Positions 26,415 through 33,300 of a DNA stretch of 37,489 nt are shown one piece after another. The DNA comes from a candidate division TM6 bacterium GW2011_GWF2_38_10. GTDB taxonomy: Bacteria > Babelota > Babeliae > Babelales > RVW-14. The DNA lies in contig LBTY01000002.1 in assembly GCA_000992305.1 (NCBI GenBank), positions 1-37,489 on the forward strand. The letters run 5' to 3'. The notes below the pieces were generated by a model. The model was given only the letters and a program-made list of their open reading frames with translations, searched no databases and was not told the DNA's origin. Each line of letters begins with the position of its first letter. Within the stretch, counting starts at the first letter, position 1. A program made the translations under genes and the position numbers.

Positions 26415-28373
26415 ATGTTTTTTTTACTAGCGTTATGGTTATTATTTGTACCTTGTGTACATGCAGAAAGTTTAGATGGTACATCGAGTGTGATTTATAA
26501 AGAAGCACACCATGTTTTTCGTAATAATGATACTGTAGAGGGGTTTGTTCAACTTAAAAATGGATTTACCGTATTACCCGGTTCAGCTCTTTTTATGGAG
26601 ACGGTGTGTCCAGTTTCTGGAGGAATTGATTTACGGGGGACGGGAACATTGGTGTTAGAAAAAAGTTTAATTCTTGAAGGAGTGATATCGCTTTCAGATA
26701 GTGGTAAAATTTATGGAAACAATACATCCTTGATATTACATAATGATCTAACGATTCCTTATAATAAAGTGTTGCATTGCCAAGGGCAACTTACTATTAA
26801 TGGTAATGGTAATACGTTACGTTTTGATAAAGCCTCTCAGCTTATGCTTGATAATTTGTCATCATTGACTTTGAAAAATATGCATATCATTATAGCACAA
26901 TCATTTGACGGTCAGCCTTCACTTAACATATCGTCTCCGTTATCAAGCTTAACTCTTGACAATGTCATTCTTGATCTTGGAAGTAATGTAAGCATCAATC
27001 AAGGGCATCTTTTTTTTAAAAATGATGTTGTTATGACAGGAACAAATGCTCTTTTATACCATACTCCATCGTCTTCATATATTTTATCAGGAAGCAAACT
27101 TTATTTTGATAGTGCAACAACCTTTTCATATACACCTGCAGCACATGCTCAAGATCTTGTACGGTTTCAAGATTCTTCTTCGCAATTATTGTTAAATGGG
27201 TGCTCATTAAAAACTTCTTCAACTGGGATGTTATTGGATAAAGGAAATCTTATTTGTAAAAATAACGTTGCTCTTGATAGTTTTGCGGAGAATCTTGAAA
27301 ATGACATTACAACTGAACAAACGGTTAATATTGGAGCGACGGTTAATTTTGTTCGATGGTCGCCTGACGGACGTTATTTAGCTATTGGTAGCGAATTATC
27401 CGGTTATCAGTTAATGATTATACGCTATGAGCAGGATAGTTATTCGCTTATTGATTATGTAAGCTATGGTACAGGGGTTAAAGTATTAAATTGGTCGCCT
27501 GATGGAAAATTTTTAGCGGTTGGAAGTGCCTTAAGTGGGGCTCAGGTTAAGATTTATGGGTTTAATGGGGCAAGCTTATCTTACATTACATCTATTGATG
27601 CATCAAGTGATGTGACACATGTTGCTTGGTCGCCTGATGGTCGTTATTTGGCATTTACGCGATTAAGCAATAACCTTGGGCAGATTTATTTTTTTGATGG
27701 AACGACATGTACTTATTGGTGTTATTTTCATATAGGGACGTTAACTCCAAGTTCTTATTGTGTTGCCTGGGCTCCATCAGGATTATATTTATGTTCTGCT
27801 GGAACAAAAGGTGGATCCCATTTTAGATGTTTTAGGTTTTCATCGTCAGAATCTCCGCTCATAGGGTCAATTAGTTATGGATCAGATGGATATTTTTTGG
27901 ATCATGTCTCATGGTCACCAGACGGTAAATATATTCTTATGGGAGGGGATTGGGGTACTGCTATTTTTCAGGCATTTAGTGATGGAAGTCTTGGTTCTCA
28001 GGTTTCATCTACGGATCATAGTGGAAATCTTTATGATGCAATGTGGTCTCCATCTGGAACTTTGGTTGCATTAGGCTTATCTGATGGGCTTGAGATCTGG
28101 CGTTTTTCTCCAGGATCGGGGATTATAATAAAAGACATAACAACAAGTGCCGTTAATACGGTGGCATTTTCTCCTGATGGACAGAGACTTGCTTGGAGTG
28201 AGGGTACAAATATTAATGTAAGTAGACTTATTTATAACACGTCGTTATCTGTCGAGGATTATCGAAATAATGCTATTGCATTAGGATCAACAACGCATGG
28301 TCTTAACGTTACTATTTTATCTGGAGCCCGTCTGAACATGCGAGGTAATGTTATTTTTAATAATGAGTATTAG
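26415..28373 (+). CDS. Secreted protein: beta-helix-like module with inserted seven-repeat WD40 propeller
   Basis: This 652-residue protein has a signal peptide (about 1-18, PCVHA), a beta-helix-like region (about 25-290) with short strands and GNGNTL turns, and a WD40-like propeller (about 305-605). The propeller shows seven 'W(S/A)P(D/S)G..L' repeats, such as VRWSPDGRYLAIGS and VAFSPDGQRLAWSE. A final 30 residues (ALGSTTHGLNVTILSGARL) resume the beta-helix pattern. The end of the 1806-residue protein at 30315 has the same module without the propeller, so here the propeller has been inserted near the module's end. A GAGGAGAG site precedes the ATG. It follows batE by 34 bases. No membrane anchor or autotransporter domain is seen. 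Function unknown. Confidence 0.85.
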   Translation: MFFLLALWLLFVPCVHAESLDGTSSVIYKEAHHVFRNNDTVEGFVQLKNGFTVLPGSALFMETVCPVSGGIDLRGTGTLVLEKSLILEGVISLSDSGKIYGNNTSLILHNDLTIPYNKVLHCQGQLTINGNGNTLRFDKASQLMLDNLSSLTLKNMHIIIAQSFDGQPSLNISSPLSSLTLDNVILDLGSNVSINQGHLFFKNDVVMTGTNALLYHTPSSSYILSGSKLYFDSATTFSYTPAAHAQDLVRFQDSSSQLLLNGCSLKTSSTGMLLDKGNLICKNNVALDSFAENLENDITTEQTVNIGATVNFVRWSPDGRYLAIGSELSGYQLMIIRYEQDSYSLIDYVSYGTGVKVLNWSPDGKFLAVGSALSGAQVKIYGFNGASLSYITSIDASSDVTHVAWSPDGRYLAFTRLSNNLGQIYFFDGTTCTYWCYFHIGTLTPSSYCVAWAPSGLYLCSAGTKGGSHFRCFRFSSSESPLIGSISYGSDGYFLDHVSWSPDGKYILMGGDWGTAIFQAFSDGSLGSQVSSTDHSGNLYDAMWSPSGTLVALGLSDGLEIWRFSPGSGIIIKDITTSAVNTVAFSPDGQRLAWSEGTNINVSRLIYNTSLSVEDYRNNAIALGSTTHGLNVTILSGARLNMRGNVIFNNEY

Positions 28374-29994
28374 TTGTTTCGTAGATAACCATTCTTTGTG
28401 CTAGATTATGAAAAATTGGGCCGGCAACTCCAGCGGCCCATAAGTTTGCTTGTGATGGTTCTTGCACAAAGGTTACAATAACACGTTTATAATTTTCTTT
28501 TTCTATAATGCCACCAAACGTGTAGACATGTGCTTTTTTGGAATATTTTCCATCTTTAACACAGCGGGCGGTACCAGTTTTTGCCATAACACGAAATCCT
28601 GGTATTGGATATTTATTTCCAATATGTTCTAGTGTTTTTTTTGTTGTGGTAATTGCTTGTGAACTATACAGTTGTTCTCCTTGTCGTGTTGAATGTTGTG
28701 CAAGTAGGGTTGGTTGAAAAGCATAGCCTCCATTTGCGATGATACCGATTGCGCGGGCAAGTTGTAAAATGCTTGCGGTTATTTCGTAGCCAAACGACAT
28801 AACTAATAAAGATGATTTACTCCATTTTTCTGGTGGGTTAACAAAGCCTTTGCGTTCACCAGGAAATTCAATGCCAGTTTTAGATCCAAAACCAAGTCGG
28901 CGAAGATGATCATAAAATTTTTTTCCTAAGCGTTTTGCGATTATGGCAACGCCAACATTGCTGGAATTTTTAATGACATCATAAAAGGGAAGCTCGCCAA
29001 CACTTTTCCAGTTTTCTATTTTAAATCCATCAATATAGGCAGATTTTCCTTTGCAGTCGATTATTTCATCATATGCAACGACATTTTCTTCATAGGCAGC
29101 AAGTGTGCAAAACATTTTAACTACTGATCCTAGTTCAAAACAGTCGGTAATTGCGTTATTTTTTGTAGTTTCAAGGTTGGCTGAAGGTCGTTCATTTGGG
29201 TTAAACGTTGGATAGTTTGCCATCGCTAAAATTTCTCCAGTTATGGGATCCATGATAATAGCAGATCCCGCTTTTGCTTGATGAAAGGTGACTGCTTTTT
29301 CAAGTTCTTGTGTTGCAAAAAACTGAAGTGTTCGATCAATACTTGTTACGATTGGGGCGCCTGATATTCCTGGATTATGAATTGTTTTATTAAAATAATT
29401 TCCTGCGCGGCGTGCATCTTTTTCAAGGGTTATTTGCTGCGGGGCGCCTGCAAGTTGTTTATCAAAAAAAAGTTCGAGCCCTGCAATGCCTTTATTGTCA
29501 ATATCGCTAAAGCCAATCACATGGCCACAATCATGGCATGAGTATGTTCGTTGAGCTTCTTGGGTAAATTGAATATCGTCAAGTTGTTGGTTTTGTAAAA
29601 ATGATGCTTTATCTGCGGGGAGTTTGCGATCAAGCCACATAAAATGTTTATTCTTTTTTTTCTTGAGTTTTTTGTAAGCATCGTTGTAGTGTTTTTTTAA
29701 AAAACGATAGAGTTTTTTGGGTTGTGTAATGTGTTGTGGTAGTAAAAAGGCTGATAAAACTTCTTGGTTATAAGCAAGCGGAAAGTTCCCTGTTCTATCA
29801 TAGATTGGTGCGCGTGGTGGGGCTATTGTTATGGTTGTTGTGTATTGATGTTTTGCAAGATTGGTAAAAAAATCCTTGCGATATACTTGGAGTAAAAAAA
29901 GTCTTACGGCAAGAAGGATAAAAAGCGAAGCAAAAAAAACAGTTATTCCGGCAATTTTTATGTGATGTTCGTTGATCATTTTTTTATGAGCCAT
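28357..29994 (-). CDS. ftsI: Septal peptidoglycan transpeptidase, class B penicillin-binding protein (FtsI/PBP3)
   Basis: This 545-residue protein has a short cytoplasmic start, one transmembrane helix (about 13-34), a pedestal domain (PPRAPIYDRTGNFPLA) and a transpeptidase domain. The three active-site motifs are present: SVVK (serine near 289), SSN (near 344) and KTGTA (near 470). It cross-links septal peptidoglycan together with FtsW, FtsL and FtsB. The pedestal carries an unusual CHDC pair (about 158-161). The start overlaps the upstream ftsL-like gene by 11 bases, the usual ftsL-ftsI order. The 3' end overlaps the end of the convergent propeller gene by 17 bases with no terminator between them. 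Confidence 0.92.
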   Translation of the reverse strand: MAHKKMINEHHIKIAGITVFFASLFILLAVRLFLLQVYRKDFFTNLAKHQYTTTITIAPPRAPIYDRTGNFPLAYNQEVLSAFLLPQHITQPKKLYRFLKKHYNDAYKKLKKKKNKHFMWLDRKLPADKASFLQNQQLDDIQFTQEAQRTYSCHDCGHVIGFSDIDNKGIAGLELFFDKQLAGAPQQITLEKDARRAGNYFNKTIHNPGISGAPIVTSIDRTLQFFATQELEKAVTFHQAKAGSAIIMDPITGEILAMANYPTFNPNERPSANLETTKNNAITDCFELGSVVKMFCTLAAYEENVVAYDEIIDCKGKSAYIDGFKIENWKSVGELPFYDVIKNSSNVGVAIIAKRLGKKFYDHLRRLGFGSKTGIEFPGERKGFVNPPEKWSKSSLLVMSFGYEITASILQLARAIGIIANGGYAFQPTLLAQHSTRQGEQLYSSQAITTTKKTLEHIGNKYPIPGFRVMAKTGTARCVKDGKYSKKAHVYTFGGIIEKENYKRVIVTFVQEPSQANLWAAGVAGPIFHNLAQRMVIYETTNTHY

Positions 29995-30298
29995 GAACGT
30001 CTCCTTGGTTGCTTGTTATGCGAATAAACGTTAAAAATGGTTCTTGTTGTTCAATCACGGTTATTTTTTTGGGTTCAGTTTTTACCATGCTACATTTGGA
30101 TGCCCATTCTGCTATAACCGTGTTGTTGCGCTGTGTGCAGTAACGGTGGGTGAGCGTGTCTTTTTGTTGTAATAATTTTTTTTCTTGGCGAGTTAAGGTT
30201 TGCACGTTGTACGTATTTTTGATAATGAGATTATGTTGATAAATAACGCCAAAAAGGAATATTCCGGTAAGCATAAGTAATAATGAACCAAATTTCAT
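29984..30298 (-). CDS. ftsL: FtsL-like cell-division protein
   Basis: This 104-residue protein, started at the ATG at 30298 (GGAG six bases upstream), has a membrane helix at about 3-22 and a short coiled coil (about 30-60). A small C-terminal part with two cysteines follows. FtsL is poorly conserved in sequence, so the call rests on size, layout and position directly before and overlapping ftsI. An in-frame codon further upstream would extend it to 121 residues but would overlap the giant gene's end. It begins 16 bases after the stop of the 1806-residue protein gene, so it is probably transcribed with it. Confidence 0.7.
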   Translation of the reverse strand: MKFGSLLLMLTGIFLFGVIYQHNLIIKNTYNVQTLTRQEKKLLQQKDTLTHRYCTQRNNTVIAEWASKCSMVKTEPKKITVIEQQEPFLTFIRITSNQGDVHGS

Positions 30299-30314
30299 AA
30301 GGCTCTCCTTGGGT

Positions 30315-33300
30315 TTATGTTGTTGCTGGATGATGGTACATGTACCCATTAACTACAATGTTAGCACCGCTTAAAATATCAACATATGCATCATTATTGC
30401 TTGTGCCATCGCCAAATTCTAAGCTATGTTGTTCATCAATAGCGGCAGTGTTTCCATTAATGGTGACTTTGTTATCAAATAAAATGGTGCCTTTGGTAAG
30501 CTGCATGCCGTAGTCAGGAAGTTCGACGGTGCAATGATCACAATAAAGCCGTGATGATTGGTTGGTAAGGCGTACCAGTGATCGTTGTTCTTGTGTGTGG
30601 GGGCCGGTGGGATTAGGGCTAAAGCTAAAGGTGCTTCCTACATCAAAGTGTAGTTCGGCCGCTGGCAAGACCGTGAGCGCGCGAGTTGAGCTGTATGCAA
30701 ATATTTGTGGTGTAGCGATTGTAACATTGTTTTTAATAAAGAGTGCGCCCTGGGTCATATTAAACGTTGTATCAAAGAGGGTGTTTACATTGTCAAGCGT
30801 AAGATCAATGGTATTGCCACGCATGATTAAAAAATCATTTGAGGTTGTATTTGCCCAGTTTAGATTTTTTAAGGTGACTGATAATGCAGGATCAATAATT
30901 AATTGAGCATTGTTGCCAATAACAAGATTATTGCCTTGGCCATCAAGAACAAGATTGGAGCCGATGATTAGGCGATTATTTTCTGGAATAACAAAGCTTG
31001 AACTTAAAAGGAGCGTATTTCCTTCCCCTTTAATAATACCGCCAATGGTCAGATAGGCTTGTGAATCAAGATATAAATCGCCAGCCATTTGTAATGTTCC
31101 GCTGCCGCCAAGGTTAATATTTCCCGAAACAGGAAGCGCAAGGTCAAGCGTAATTGTTTTGTCAGCTGCTATATCAAACCCTGCTTTAAAAAGTTGCGGT
31201 TCAGTAATACTCGTGTTATCCGCGTAGCTTTGATGTTCGGTGTGAATAGTAATGCCGCTTGCGGGAGTATTTTCAAGTGTGGTGATGCGGTTATCAAGTG
31301 CGCGCGTTGTGGTAAGCACCACGTCGCCGTTGATCATTTTTTTGATGGTGCCGGTTGCTGCAAGACTTAGGTTGGTTGCTGGGTTTGCAAATATAAGCGC
31401 TCCTTCTTGTTGTGTACCCACAGGATCAAGCCACAGCGTAACGCCGTTAACCGCGAGTGAGCTTTCATCATTAAAGCTCCAGTTGTGGTTTTTGGTTGCG
31501 ATGATGCTTGGGCTTGTGATGTTGATGGTACCGTTGGTGGAGGTAATATTATTTTCAAGTCCTACATAGGTATTGCATAAATTCATCTGAGCGGTTGGGT
31601 CCATAAAAATAAGGGCATTATGGAGTTTGCCAAGGTCTTTTACCACAACATGGTTAAGAATGAGCGTACTATTTGGACGAATCGTTATGGTGCCGCCGTT
31701 ACCCAGGTTGAGTTCATTACCATTTCCGTTGATGGTGCAGATGCCATCAAATGTCCACGATCCGCGCAGATCAATAGCACTATTAAAGGTAAGGGCGCCG
31801 TTGTCGCCGATGATGCGTAGTGAGTTGGTCATACTAACGTCATTGTTCCCAAAGCAAAGCGCATAGCTGTTAAGGTCAACGGTGCCAGATCCGGTGATGG
31901 TTTTATCGCTCCAAAAGTTCAGGTTGTTTTTTAAATTAAGGGTGCCGCCGTTAAGAATAATATTGCCTTCAAGTGGAGCCTCAAGTGAACTCGTGAGTGC
32001 AACGGTGTGATTTTTAACCGTTATATTTGTTACGATTGAGGCAGCGCCATACGTAAAGCCACTTCCTTCTGTGTAATGCATTGGTACACTTGATCGTCCC
32101 GAAATTGCGTCAAAGTATCCAGTGTTGGGGAATAAATAAGGATTTATGGCAGTTTTGTACATGCGGTGGCGAGCGTAAGGTGTATCATGGTAATGCGTGA
32201 TGTCTTTTTGGATAAAAAGGGCATCATCTTCTTGTCCAATATTATCGCCAAATGGAAATGCAAGAATGCCTTTTTCTATAGTTAAATTACGTTTTGCCGT
32301 AAGTCCGTTGGTACTATTTACGCGAATGATAGAATTTTCGGTTGTGAAAATAATTCGGTCTTGCGCGGCATGATTATTGTAAAAGAGTTTGCCGGTATTG
32401 ATCGAAAGTTTTGAGTCGCCACCAATGACGAGTGTAACATCGTTTTCGGCGGTGCCATCACCCAAAATAAATGCTGTTTCATACGTTGAGCTTTCAATGG
32501 ATACTTGTGATTGTTGGAAGCTTTTTAAGGTTCCTTTGGTCATGGTTACGCCTGTTTGCCTGATGGTAAGTGTTCCATTGTGGAGAGCAAGTACGCTGCT
32601 TGCATCTTCAAAGCTTAGTGGTTGATTTGTTGCATCGGTGGTGTATTTCCCGAGTGAGAGATTAACGCCTTCGTAGATATGAAAACCTGATCGGGTGGAG
32701 ATGGTACTGCTATTTGGCGAAATATACGAAAAGGTTGTTGTGGTATCACGTGGGTTGGTTGCAAGAAGTGATGAATCATTAATGATCGTTATACCCCCCT
32801 TTTTCCAGGTAACATCTTCTAAAAGTTGCATTGCCGTGTTATCAAGAATAAGCACGCCGTCAACGGTTTGAGCGTAAAGCGCATTTGTCTTTCCTAAGTT
32901 AATAAGGTTGGTGTTGCGGATGGTTAACGTTGATCCACCAGCGACAATAATAGTTCCGGTTGTTAAAAGATCAAGCGTATAACCATTGCCATTGATGATG
33001 CAGTCACCGCTAAAGGTCCATTGACCACTTAAGCAGACGTCCGCTTGCATGTCTAAGCTTGCGCGTGTTCCGTCAAAAATAAGGGTGCTTGTCCAGCACG
33101 ATTCTTCGTTGCCCAGGGTGATGTGTTTGTTAAACATTGAGATGGTGCCGCTGGTGGTTATTGTTTTTTGATTTGAAAACAAAATATTATTTTCAAGTAG
33201 GAGCGTGCCGCCATTGAGTGTAAGGTCGTGATAGCTAAAGTCAGTGTTAAGCCCCACGGTGAGAGAGGTATTGGCATCTAAAAGTGTGACGGCGCCTTTT

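Noticed and set aside
26415..28373. A TolB-type protein for the propeller domain
   Set aside because: The W-S-P-D-G repeats resemble TolB/WD40 propellers in general, but there is no TolB N-terminal domain, no Tol-Pal neighbours, and the propeller is embedded in a beta-helix module.
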